64,000 bases of DNA, from positions 8,329,501-8,393,500 of the forward strand of contig NC_135019.1 of the NCBI RefSeq assembly GCF_051020955.1, read 5' to 3'. This DNA is from Megalopta genalis. Lineage: Eukaryota > Arthropoda > Insecta > Hymenoptera > Halictidae. This document shows, piece by piece, positions 23,993 through 34,493 of the stretch (positions are counted from its first letter, which is position 1; each line of letters starts with the position of its first letter). The translations under genes and the position numbers were made by a program. The notes under the pieces are model-generated. The model did not search any database and was not told the DNA's origin. It was given only the letters and a program-made list of their open reading frames with translations.

Positions 23993-24332
23993 GTTTCACT
24001 GTTACGAGCTTCGATATTAAAGGCGGCGAACGGCTGCTTAGCACCAGCTACCGACTCCAGGACGACGATGATCTATCACCGAAGGTGCTGTGATTAGGCG
24101 ACGGTCACGTCACGCCCGTAAACGTATAGACGAGCAGATACACGAAGGTACGGCGTGCGGATACACAGTCGATGTCGGATAGGGGCGAGAACGTAGCGAG
24201 GCAACATGTATGCCAGACATGTGCGACCCGCACGACTTATATATGTTACACGTGCGCATTCCCTCCGCACTGGGTCCGCGCGATGGCCGCCGGCGCGGCC
24301 GATGTAACACGTAACAAATATACGCATCATCT

Positions 24333-24932
24333 TTAACCCTTTCGCTACGGCGGGCCTCGCCGCGGAGTCCCTCGTGTAGAACGGAGCACCCTGCCGAAAG
24401 CAGGAACATTAAGCGCGCGCAGTCCTCAGCATTCGGGGCCAAGTCTTTTGCTTCAAAAACGGCGTTGTGACACTGCTTTTAGAAGCAAAATGATTTCTGT
24501 TCATAACAATTCGTTCATAATTTTCCATGAACGTATTTTTAATTCAACAATACAGTTAATATTTTTACATTGCACAACAAAATAGTAACTATAATCATAA
24601 CATATTATTGAGCAATAATTTTTTAATAGTTATATTCTGTATGAAACTTCTCAAAACACGGATACACACATAAGCGAGGCGATAGCCCTTGTTTTAACTT
24701 TTGGCTCCGTTGTTGTGACCGGTGACTATAGTCACCCGTCGTGTATAAATGGCATCTTGTGGCCGGTGACTATAGTCACCCGTCGTATATAAGTGGCATC
24801 TTGTGGCCGGTGACTATAGTCACCCATCGTATGCGGGTGTCGTTTTGTGGCGGGTGACTATAGTCACCCATCGTATGCGGGTGTCGTTTTGTGGCGGGTG
24901 ACTATAGTCACCCGTAGTAGCGAAAGGGTTAA
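24333..24932. mobile_element. TTAA element (600 bases) with five 44-base palindromic repeats
   Basis: TTAA flanks both ends (24333-24336, 24929-24932). The left end CCCTTTCGCTAC and right end GTAGCGAAAGGG are exact complements. The right third is an array of five units at 44-base spacing (24721, 24765, 24809, 24853, 24897). Each contains the perfect 16-base palindrome GGTGACTATAGTCACC. The left end has its own inverted repeat (CGGCGGGCCTCGCCG). The centre is AT-rich and non-coding. Confidence 0.92.
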
Positions 24933-25804
24933 TAAATACAAAAACCCGTATCCCATCGCGCAGCCGAACCGATTGAAATCTCGAATCATCCAAGAAAACG
25001 CGAATCGTCCCGCGGCGTCGCACGGTGGTACAAAAGCCTGAAGTCACGGCCAAAATTCAAAAAATCAAAGTTGTCGAAAGTTGAGAAACGAAACGACCCA
25101 TACTTTTATACCTTAATGGAAACTACATTTCGAATTTCGAGTTTTTTTTGGCAGTCAATACTCGCGAGCGTGAGCGACAGTACGGAGCGAATAGTTTAAA
25201 GCGTGTATGTTGTCAAAAATTGTCAAAAATATTACTGTAGAATCATGGGAAAAACCAAGGGAACTGTATGCAGGACCTTTGGCTTCGTAGCCGATCGACC
25301 TTCCCGTATAGCCACGGAACCTTCCTGATTTTCCAATTTTTCAACATCCCATCCGCCATATTTGATCTGCCATTTTTTTGGAATTTTTTAATTCAGATTC
25401 GTAATCAGGATTTCCGAAGATATACGTTCACCAATTTTTGTTAAAATCAAATCATTTTTTCAACAACCCATCCGCCATATTTGATCCACCATTTCGTTTT
25501 CGGAATTTTTTAATTCAGATTCGTGATCAGCAACCATGAAAACCATTACATACGAATTTTCAAATAAATCCGTCACTATTTCTTATTTTGACCATGATTT
25601 CGAGCTTTCATACCACTGTGCGTCGCGGGGAATTTGATTAGCTTTCGACCGGTCACCGTAGAAACGAACATTTCTTGCGAACAATTCTTTGCCTTCTATT
25701 TATTATCTTCTCCGGTGAAATTGCCTCGAATCCGTCCAACGAGAAAGTCGTCCCTCAAATCCTTGGCCCGAATCCCTTTGGAGAAGAACTTTGGAAATCT
25801 TTTT

Positions 25805-25840
<36 letters not shown>

Positions 25841-25856
25841 CGTGTCGTTCTCTTTC
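24933..25856. other. Gene-free stretch with a short duplication
   Basis: About 100 bases around CCATCCGCCATATTTGATC occur twice (near 25345 and 25463, offset about 119). A GA microsatellite lies at 25806-25835. No gene is supported. Confidence 0.55.
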
Positions 25857-25984
25857 TTAACCGTTTGCGTGCCAGATGGTTCAGAAAAAACAGGATCGAA
25901 AAGCGCCGAAGAGCGCGACAGCGCTCCTTCGATTATGCGTCGAAAAGCGCCGAAGAGCGCGACAGCGCTCCTTCGATTACGGAA
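25857..25984. mobile_element. TTAA element of the CCGTTTGCGT family, truncated
   Basis: TTAA at 25857-25860 is followed by CCGTTTGCGTGCCAGATGG, as in the complete copy at 26318. A 57-base internal segment containing GAGCGCGACAGCGCTC is tandemly duplicated. It is cut off at about 25980 by a fragment of the foldback repeat (CCGGGTGTTAACATAATTAT). Confidence 0.72.
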
Positions 25985-26022
25985 TCGCCCTATCCGGGTG
26001 TTAACATAATTATGGGACATTC
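25985..26022. mobile_element. Terminal fragment of the foldback repeat
   Basis: CCGGGTGTTAACATAATTAT followed by GGGACATTC matches the outer ends at 650-680 and 17560-17592. Only the terminal 30-40 bases are present. Confidence 0.6.
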
Positions 26023-26317
26023 TGTAGTTATTTGAAACTGTAACGCATAGCATAATATTCGTAGCATAATAACATTCTATTTGACATTATTATCAAATTT
26101 TATAAGATAAATAATAATATGTTACTAATCATATATTAATAATATATTACTAATGATATATAATTAATAATATATTTTATAAGATAAATGCAATAAAATT
26201 AATAACCTTCGGTCGGCGGAGCATATTCATAACTACACAATCGACGACGTTTAGGATGATTCTCAGCTTCGTACGTCAATTTTTCCAACCATATTTTTGA
26301 AGATATTTCATGCGTCC

Positions 26318-26662
26318 TTAACCGTTTGCGTACCAGATGGTTCTGATAAAACAGGATCGAAAAGCGCCGAAGAGCGCAATAGCGCTCCTTCGATTATGCG
26401 TCGAAAAAAGCCGTAAAACATAAAATAAAACGTTACGAATGAAAATATATATACTATTAACTTAGAATATGTAACAACAAAATGCAAATTGGATTACCGA
26501 CAGCGATGCGACGCGCGTCGTATACATGCGTCTGAAAGACTGAGCACGTTTCGACAAATTTCGGGCGGCCCGTAAGTCGTCTGTTTCGGCCAAAATGCCC
26601 TGGCTTTTCTCGACACAAAATCTGAAGAGCGCGAAAGTGGCTCGTGGTACGCAAACGGTTAT
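26318..26662. mobile_element. TTAA element of the CCGTTTGCGT family, complete
   Basis: The left TTAA is at 26318-26321 and the right border at 26659-26662 reads TTAT (one change). Left end CCGTTTGCGTACCA and right end TGGTACGCAAACGG are exact complements. The interior has GAGCGC/GCGCTC inverted repeats. It is non-coding. Confidence 0.8.
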
Positions 26663-27613
26663 AATCTTGCGATATCTGCGATCCTCGGAGCTTTCGAGCG
26701 AAATATCGCGCTCGCCCGGCTGCGGCGAGAATGACTTATTATCGCGCGCGGACAATGGAATATAGCGAGCGCCGAGAGCGCGAAGACGGCGCGATAACGA
26801 TGCGGAAGGGTTAATTGCACGATCGACCGGTTATGATTCAGCGGGCGCGGACGGGCAACGACGCTCGGAAGACGGCGTGTGTTCGGCGCGTCGGTCCCGA
26901 TGCGTCGCCGACGCCGTCATCGTCGTCGCCGGTGGCAACGGGACACGCGGGGCCTCCTCCCCATGTTTTGTCACGTGCACGGCGATAATCTGATTCTGCT
27001 TAAAGGCAGGAAATAGTGGCGCGCGTTGCCGCTCGTTGCGTACACCGAACCGGTTAAAGTGAATTCAGTCCGCCAGCTGCAGACAAATTAGCGGATCGTC
27101 GAGCAATTCGAGCTGCGGTGCCGTGCCGCGCGTGTCTGCAACCGAGGAAATTACAACGTTATCGTTCGTTACCCGCGCGCGCGCGCGATACACTTATCAA
27201 TGGAACACGGTAATGCGAACAAGTAGCGGCGATGAGTTATTGGTGCGCGATCGGAACGATTAAAATTACCATCGGGCAATCGACGGAATTAACTGCTGGG
27301 AATCGCGGCGCGCTGCTCAAGGGCCGGCTCGGATACCTACCTACGGAAAATTATTCCGAACGGATCCTCCCACGACTCGTGATCCTAACTTTCGCGCGCG
27401 TAATTCATACAAATTCCGAAGTCCTCGAAGCACAGCGGGTCTTTGCATTTTCCTAGGATCTCTAGGACACTGGCCTCTCTCTCTCTCTTCTTTGCACTTT
27501 CGAAACTCTTTTAGATTCCTACGTCATTTGATATACTGGCTGCGTATGTTCCTAAAAGGTCATGGATGTCTGGTTCTTTCTATTGCTAATAACCTTTGGA
27601 ATTCGGGTCCTTT
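26663..27613. other. Gene-free stretch
   Basis: GC-rich with a (CG)n run near 27174-27186. No gene, RNA gene or complete element is seen. Confidence 0.5.
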
Positions 27614-27617
27614 GTAT

Positions 27618-28396
27618 TACAACGTACGGAGAATTTTCTGACGTATTTTTTATACTCCTTCCTGAAGGCATACGCCAGGCTGGCGCCAGCCAGCCGGGGG
27701 TTCATTTGTATGTCGCGAGTCAAGTACCTTCAAGGGGTACGACGACGAACATTCTGGAATCGGACCACATAGGAACACCCTCGCTACCATTTCGCAAAGA
27801 AAATCTGGGTATACAAAAGGGCCCAAACGCGACCAGAAGCGGGCTAGTTTCGAGTCAATCGTCGACGTGGAGACTCTAGCGAGATCGAGTTTTAATTCTC
27901 TTTCGAGCAAAACAATCGAGTAGGTAATAGATACAGGATCAGAAGCCCCCGCCGATTCAGCGCGATAAACTGAGAGCGCGATGGAGTCCGCGAAACACTT
28001 GTTCAGATACATTTGTAGTAAAAACCAAAAACTTGTAATACACTAACTTTTGCCAGTTACTTTGGTTACAAAATTCAATTATTTCCACTTCCTACTTCGA
28101 AGCAGTAGTTGGTACAACCCACAGAGATATATCTTTATTGCTCGAGGTATATCTTCAACTTTTTCTTGCAAAAGTTACGAGGCAGCCTAACTTCAATTTC
28201 CCTAAATTCTATCCCGATCTTAAGGTAGCCACCCGTGCCGAAATAAGCATTGGCAGGTCTACGCACCCTATCCCGATCTTAAGGTAGCCATCCGTGCCGA
28301 AATAAGCGTTGACTGGCCTACGAATCTCACTTAGAAAAATCCCAATCGCATCGAACCTCCGGCCACGTAAAGCTGCATGGTCCTCGGCTCGTAACA
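27618..28396 (+). mobile_element. Solo LTR, copy 1 (779 bases)
   Basis: It shares its full length with 34494-35271. It is flanked by the four-base duplication GTAT (27614-27617 and 28397-28400). The body contains a TATA-like box, a GC-rich transcribed-region-like part and a 55-base internal tandem duplication (CCCGATCTTAAGGTAGCCA). No internal retroelement genes lie on either side, so it is a solo LTR left by recombination. Its terminal bases begin TACAAC instead of TGTAAC, probably mutated. The superfamily is not determined; a four-base duplication fits Gypsy-like elements. Confidence 0.8.
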
Positions 28397-28481
28397 GTAT
28401 TCTCAATGACCTTTGTGTTTTGGTTCTTTGTACTCCTAAATTGCCTTTAGAATTGATCCGTGCATTACCAATATGCTAATA

Positions 28482-28808
28482 CAGTAATGTTTCCCTAATT
28501 TTCGCTCGGATTGTGCACAAAGATGGACAATTTGGGAAGAGGAGACACGATTATTCGAGTCTTGCGCCTCGTTTTTATAGGTTATTATATAATAATAATA
28601 TTTATAGGTAATTATATATAAAATATATAATTATATAATAATTACATAATAATAATAATAATAAATTATATAATAATAATTATATAAAGTAATCCTTATA
28701 ATCGGTAATTATAAAAACGAGGCGTAAGACTCAAATCAATCGCATTTCCTCTTTCCAAATTGTCCATTTCTGTGGACAATCTGAGCGTCAATTAGAGAGA
28801 CATTACTG
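28482..28808. mobile_element. TA-flanked MITE with CAGTAATGT ends, copy 1
   Basis: Inverted ends CAGTAATGTTTCCCTAATT and AATTAGAGAGACATTACTG are flanked by TA. The arms extend inward through GGACAATTTGG and CGAGTCTTGCG and are separated by an AT-rich centre of (TAA)n type. Family members are at 31982, 32415, 32818 and 37816. TA target sites suggest a Tc1/mariner-type transposase in trans. Confidence 0.85.
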
Positions 28809-28858
28809 TATCTCGGAATGGTGGATATATTTCAATATCAAAGACTTTGAGATTGTCC

Positions 28859-29023
28859 TTAACCGTTTCAGTCCCAAGTAGCGCGATCGCGCTGTTCAGA
28901 TTTTGTGTCGCGATCAAGCTTTAGTGACGCGCGTACATCGCATAGCTGCTTTCCTTTTCTTTCTTCTCTCTTTGTTTCGTTTGTCAATCTTAACGAGCGC
29001 TAGTTCTCTTCGCAATTAATTAA
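28859..29023. mobile_element. TTAA element of the CCGTTTGAGTCCCA family, one end missing
   Basis: TTAA at 28859-28862, then CCGTTTCAGTCCCA and the palindrome AGCGCGATCGCGCT (28880-28893). It corresponds to the right half of 20835-21073 in reverse orientation and stops inside the element near AATTAATTAA. Confidence 0.72.
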
Positions 29024-29027
29024 CCCC

Positions 29028-29586
29028 TTAACACGTTGAATGCCACGGGGGTCACCGGTGACCGACACTTAACTTGACGGTGACGCCATGGGGGCCACCG
29101 GTGACCGGCGCGCCCAAATTGATAGAAATATATACAATTTAAAACAAATGTCAATATCTAAAATTTTGTATTATTGCCATCGTCGATTCGAACAGTGACC
29201 CCTGTCACAATTAACATGTCAAACATGGTTATACACTGTAACTTATCTATTGCAGATAATATTAGGTCTACCGGAAAGTTCTGTCCGATAATGTCATTGC
29301 AAATTTCGATAGACATGCACATATTCATTTGAGACATATATTTTTGAAAAATGTTGCTCACAAATTGCCATCACGCTGGCAAGAGGTCATAAGTAACGAC
29401 GGAAATTACATTGTACAATAAATATTACTAAATTTATGAAAAATCTATTATTTCCTTTCATTTCTCAAACGGACAGAACTTTCCGGTAGAGCTAATATTT
29501 CAACATTATATGTACCACATAAAAGAAAATTCATCGTGGCGCCACGGACAATTTCTGTAAAACCGACGTGGCATTCAACGTGTTAA
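29028..29586. mobile_element. TTAA element with a mariner-like insert, copy 2
   Basis: Perfect TTAA at 29028-29031 and 29583-29586. Ends ACACGTTGAATGCCAC and GTGGCATTCAACGTGT are exact complements. The palindrome GGTCACCGGTGACC (29050-29063) and a second near copy (GGCCACCGGTGACC) lie next to the left end. A mariner-like MITE occupies 29262-29495. It is the better-preserved copy of 21070-21596. Confidence 0.92.
29262..29495. mobile_element. Mariner-like MITE (234 bases) inside the TTAA element, copy 2
   Basis: Ends TTAGGTCTACCGGAAAGTTC and the complement (one mismatch) are flanked by TA at 29260-29261 and 29496-29497. It has the same length and the same internal position in the host element as 21263-21496. 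Confidence 0.88.
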
Positions 29587-29760
29587 CCCAGTACGATGAT
29601 CGGGCCAAAAGTGAATATTACGGGCACAGCCCGTAGTACGATGATCGGGCCAAATATAAATATTAGCGGCGGCGCCCTTTTAAAATTATAAATATTTGTG
29701 AAATATTTGATAAGTGATTACAACCTGATGCAATAATTGTGGTAGATGCAAGTACTACAA
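29583..29760. mobile_element. Left end of another TTAA family (CCCAGTACGATGATCGGGCC)
   Basis: It begins at the TTAA shared with the preceding element. The palindrome TACGGGC-ACA-GCCCGTA is at 29619-29635, and the motif GTACGATGATCGGGCCAAA is repeated. No matching right end is found, so the extent is uncertain. Confidence 0.5.
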
Positions 29761-29929
29761 AAAGTTTATTTATACAAAAATCAGTAATACAAAATTAATA
29801 ATCTGCAACGGTGTGATACAATTGCGATTAGCCCGACCAGCGTGTTACACAAGTCGTGCGAATGGCTCGAAGGCTGCGCAAGCTTGTTTACGTTTTCGGC
29901 CCAAAATTCTCGAACGTGAATCGTAGGTG

Positions 29930-30012
29930 AAGGGATTAAGACAAGCGCTGTCGCGCTCTTCGGCACTCTTCGACCGTGTTTTCTGAACAACCCCTGGGAC
30001 TCGAACGGTTAA
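29930..30012. mobile_element. Right end of a CCGTTTGAGTCCCA-family TTAA element
   Basis: CCCTGGGACTCGAACGG followed by TTAA (30009-30012) matches the family end. AGCGCTGTCGCGCT-like inverted repeats precede it. The left part is missing or diverged. Confidence 0.6.
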
Positions 30013-30298
30013 CCCTAGAAAGATAACCATATGACAACGTACGTAAAAGATAACCATACGCTTCAGAGGCGCATGCTTTTCTAAGGCGTCAATTTTATAC
30101 TAACAATGGATATTTATTTAAGTTAATCTAGTCATTTTAAAGGTTTGGCATTATTGTAAAAATAAAATGCATTTATATTATATTTTTTTATATTTTAAGT
30201 AATTTTAAACTTAAATCACTAGACCTCTATGAAAAATTAACAAAAATCAACAGTCTTCGCAGGCGCCTCTGCGACGTAGGTTATCTTTCTCGGGTTAA
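30009..30298. mobile_element. piggyBac MITE with canonical CCCTAGAAAGATA ends (290 bases)
   Basis: TTAA at 30009-30012 and 30295-30298. The left end CCCTAGAAAGATAACC and right end GGTTATCTTTCTCGGG are complementary except for one base. CCCTAGAAAGATA is the terminal sequence of the classical piggyBac transposon. Inside the left end AGAGGCGCATGC and GGCGTCAATTTTATAC resemble the classical subterminal repeat, and the right side has GCAGGCGCCTCTGC. The centre is AT-rich and non-coding. Confidence 0.93.
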
Positions 30299-31467
30299 AC
30301 AACCTTGAGATATCGACCGAACCGTTTCCACGTGTCGAGCAATCCAACTGGAAAATTGATGGTACATCGACGAAGTAATATCTCGCAAATGATTGCGGAC
30401 AAACGGTAAACCATCCCACTCGGCAACTCGATAGCGCTCGCGTAATCTGATACACTAAACAACTACGCCAAATATCGACCTATCAGTGAGCCATTTGCGT
30501 TTTTACGAAATAATACACATCCAAAAAAAAACATCCGCTATTCAATTACGACCACCCAGCGTGGCCGAAATGAATGAAATATAGGAAGGGAGAAATAATC
30601 CGAGAAGGAAATTCTGCTCCCATCGGAGCTCCGTGTCGTTCGGAGCATGTGCTCGAGCTTGACACGGTATCGTCCGCAAGGATCGAAGCTTTTCCCGATC
30701 GAGCTTAAAGTTTCGACGAAGGCGGGGCCGGTTCGCGGAACGGGGACGGCGAATGTAATTATTTCCGTTTTAACAAGCCGCGAATTATTTCCTGTCGTCG
30801 GTCCAATATCTTGCGGTACCGGGGCCACCGGGAGAGGGGGGGGAGGAGGAGGGATTCGTCCCCCTTTCTACCCGGCCCGTGTTCGGAAAGCGCTCGATCG
30901 CAGATATCTCGTTTTCGCGTGAGCAAACTAGTGCCGAACGAGTTTTCCATTTGCCCTGGCCGCAATTGATCCGAGCGACCGCGCGCCGCACGATAACTAT
31001 CCGCCGGACTCATTTAAGATAAACTTAGTCGGGGATCAGCGGATACGTGATTTCCACGAGGTTTCCGCCCCCCGCGGCCCCCCGCGCCGTCCCTTGCCCT
31101 TCCCGCGGCGCCCGTACCGGCGGGCACGGTCGCTCGAAATGTACACGAGGGGATTATTACGAAATTATATAGGATCAATGGAGCCCCCCTACGTGCCGTT
31201 CGCCACGTGTGACAAGTTCGAAAAGCGTTTTCGTTATTCCGCGTCGGAAAACCGGCAATCGCTGTCCGATCGGCCGGACGCTCGCGATAATTAATTCGAT
31301 TACCGGCGCGACCAGCCCGCCGGAAAATGAATCTTGGAGGGGGGAGGGGGCAGGGGGGTTAGGCGTCCTTTCCCGGAGAAGGGTGCCACCCTTCCACTTC
31401 GGATACCCGTCCCGGTACTTCGGCTTTAACGCGTTTGCATCGCCGGAAAGAACGAAACGCGGTAACC
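30299..31467. other. Gene-free stretch, GC-rich in part
   Basis: No gene is supported. Stop-poor GC-rich sequence around 30540-31500 opens several overlapping frames on both strands with no recognisable domain. Confidence 0.5.
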
Positions 31468-31903
31468 TTAAGCGTTTGGGTCCCTGGGGGTATTGAAAAA
31501 ACACCGTCGAAGAATCCCAAACAGCGCAACCGCGCTTTCTCGAAATGAGAACAAAAAGACCCAAGCAGCGCGATAGCGCCTGTGTTTTATTTTATGTCGA
31601 GAAATACCAAGCGGCGCGATAATAATGAATTAAAAATTTTTATATTTTGTAATGTATCGTTGCATTATTATAGTATTATTCTACCTATTGTAAAATATAC
31701 TATTTACATTAAAAAGAGCTGCGCGATGTACTTGCTTCGGTAAATCTGAGCGCGCTTCGACAATCGGTAACGCATCGTCGGTTGTCCACAATGTTCGAAA
31801 TGTGCGTTCTGTTGTTGTGTCGTGTTGTTGTCGAAATGTGCTGGGTTTTCTCGACATAAAATCTCAACAGCGAGATCGCGCTGCTTGGGACTCAAACGGT
31901 TAA
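31468..31903. mobile_element. TTAA element of the CCGTTTGAGTCCCA family (436 bases)
   Basis: TTAA at 31468-31471 and 31900-31903. Left end GCGTTTGGGTCCCTGG and right end CTTGGGACTCAAACGG are complementary with a few changes. Several AGCGCGATAGCGC-like inverted repeats lie inside, and CAGCGAGATCGCGCTG is next to the right end. It is non-coding. Confidence 0.82.
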
Positions 31904-31981
31904 ATTGGACCGCGGATTTTATGCGACGAAAATGTTGCGAACGGAACAGAAAATTACGGGGACATCGGACAGTTCGAAGTA

Positions 31982-33030
31982 CAGTAATGTCTCCCTAACT
32001 GACGCTCAGATCGTGCACAAAAATGAACAATTTGGGAAGAGGAGATACGATTATTCGAGCCTCGCGGCTCGTTTTTATAATTGTTGACAATTCGTTGATT
32101 ATAGAAACAAACCGCAAGGCTCGAATAATCGTATCTCCTCTTTCCAACTTGTCAACTTTTGTGGACAATCTCTACGTCAATTAGAGAGACATTACTGTAC
32201 GTGTACGGTCCTCTATTTTTTTCAACTCGCCGACACAATCAAACTTGAAGATTTGTCTATTTCGAGCGAAGATCCGCGACCTATTTTCAGCATCGATCGT
32301 TTTTGTTAAATATTCAGTGGAATGAAAGATGTGTTAAGTGATAAAGAATCTTTATTAGGCGCTGTGTTCTCGATGCACGCTTACAGACTGAGAGCGAAAG
32401 TCGAGCCGAGAGTACAGTAATGTCTCTCTAATTGACGCCCAGATTGCACACAAAAATGGACAATTTGGGAAAAGGAGGTACGATTATTCGAGCCTTGCGG
32501 TTTATTCTTATAGTTATAAATTGTCCACAATTATAAAAACGAGCCGCAAGGCTCGAATAATCGTATTTCCTCTTTCCGAATTGTCAACTTTTGTGGACAA
32601 TCTCTGCGTCAATTAGAGAGACATTACTGTACGTGTACGGTGCTCTATTTCTTTCAACTCGCCGACACAATCAAACTTGAAGATTTGTCTATTTCATGTT
32701 CGTTTTTGTTAAATATTCAATGGAATGAAAGATGTGTTAAGTGATAACGAATCTTTGTTAGGTGCTACGTTCTCGATGCACGCTTACAGACTGAAAGCGA
32801 GAGACGGGCCGAGAGTACAGGAATGTCTCTCTAATTGACGCCCAGATTGACCACAAAAATGGACAATTTGGGAAAAGGAGATACGATTATTCGAGCCTTG
32901 CGGTTTATTTTTATAGTTATAAATTGTCCACAATTCTAAAAACGAGTCGCAAGGCTCGAATAATCGTATCTCCTTTTCCCAAATTATCAATTTTAGTGGA
33001 CAATCTGAGCGTCAGTACGGGAGACATTAT
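31982..33030. repeat. Tandem triplication containing three CAGTAATG MITEs
   Basis: Three copies of the TA-flanked MITE (31982-32197, 32415-32629, 32818-33030) alternate with two copies of a unique spacer (about 32200-32414 and 32632-32817). Spacers start CGTGTACGGT and end GAGAGTACAG. Offsets are 433 and 403 bases. The spacer repetition shows that a segment was duplicated after the MITE had inserted, not three independent insertions. The third MITE has a degraded right end. Confidence 0.9.
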
Positions 33031-34489
33031 CATTTGTTCTAAACAAAACGCGCGAGCAACGGTCACCGCTTCTCCTACCATAATCTTCACGATGGTAATA
33101 ATCGATAGATCGCGACGTTGCTACGCATTGAATGCTTAACAGTTTTTCCGCAGAATTGTTCGAAGAGTCGGTCATTGCGCAAAGACAGTTCGCAGTTGTT
33201 CGGCGTGCGCGTACGCGATAGAAGCAAGTGGGTTAATCTCTCTCGGCGAAGTCGAACGCGCATTATCTTCCAAGAATTTCACCGGGACGACTTCAAGCCG
33301 GGAGAAGGCTCTAATGGCCGTCCGCTGGATCTATTTTTTACAAGCCCGAGGAACCTAAAGGTTTGCAGAATCGAGCTAAATCTTTAACATCGCGCGGGGG
33401 GGATCGAACAAGGGAAAAGAACGCGTCTCGCAAGTTTCACGGGCTGCATTAACAAATGAAAATTTCATTCTGACGTCGACGGAGGAAGGCCGGAAAAAAG
33501 GGTCGGTGCTTCTCTTCGGATTCTTCCGCGAAAGTTGCAGAGTATCTTTAATGGATAGCAGAGTACGGGGACGAAAGTAGAGCGGAAGCGTTGTTACGAC
33601 AGAACACTCGGCGTCCCGATGTCACTGGCTTCCTGTTCCACCCTCACCCCCCCCCCCCCCCTCTCCTCGAAACGGCGCATCATGACTTCCGGTGAGTATG
33701 CGGCACCGGCATCGCGCGATGCGGCGCACCGCGCAGCTAACATCACCCCCGGCATCAATACGTATGCATTACGCCCACCGACGAAAACAAGCACCTTAAC
33801 GCAGCGCTGTCAGATTAGTTACAGTCTCCCGCACGGCAGGTGTTAATTAGGCTATGCAAAGATTCCGTCGTTTCGACGTTGACGCTCGCGAGAACGTCGC
33901 CGCGTCGCGCGGTGCCGCGCGCGACCTGCACCGTTACACGACCGGGCTGCTAATCAATTATGCTGATAAGCAGCGAGCGCATCGCGAGGAATTCGTGAAA
34001 AAACGATGCATCGTTTCGGCGGAACGATGCTCTCTCGTCGGAATACTGATCGGTTCGGTGATGGATGTCATCTAACGAAGATAAAAGGTCGCCGGGGACG
34101 GTTCGGGAACGCTGGAAATTGCTTGGTCAACGACCGAGCAGAGCCGAGACGAGCCGTTGTCCCCGTCGTTCGACACGCGTTACGACGCTTAACGAAGTCC
34201 CCGGTAATTCCGTTCCCGCGACACTCCTGTTAATTACAGTTCACGCGAAGGCAAACGACGCCATTGTGGCCTGGTCTGTTCGCGGTACCGAGCGCGCGGC
34301 CATCTTACGCCACTGACACATAATTAGCCGACGTTAATTAGACGACGATAACAGTGCCGACGCGCGATGCTCTTTGCCGCCCGGACATTTTCCGCGTCGC
34401 TTTCTTCGATCTTCTCCCGACGACAATCAAGCAGTCCGACACTCTGACGGACAACGCGGCCGCGCAAATGTTATTTCGAGTACGTATGT
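33031..34489. other. Gene-free stretch
   Basis: A run of fifteen C lies at 33647-33661. No gene, RNA gene or complete mobile element is recognised. Confidence 0.5.
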
Positions 34490-34493
34490 GTAG

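Noticed and set aside
27562..27879. Open frame of 105 codons over the solo LTR (also 34354-34692)
   Set aside because: Frames in the two LTR copies differ in start and are interrupted; LTRs normally do not code.
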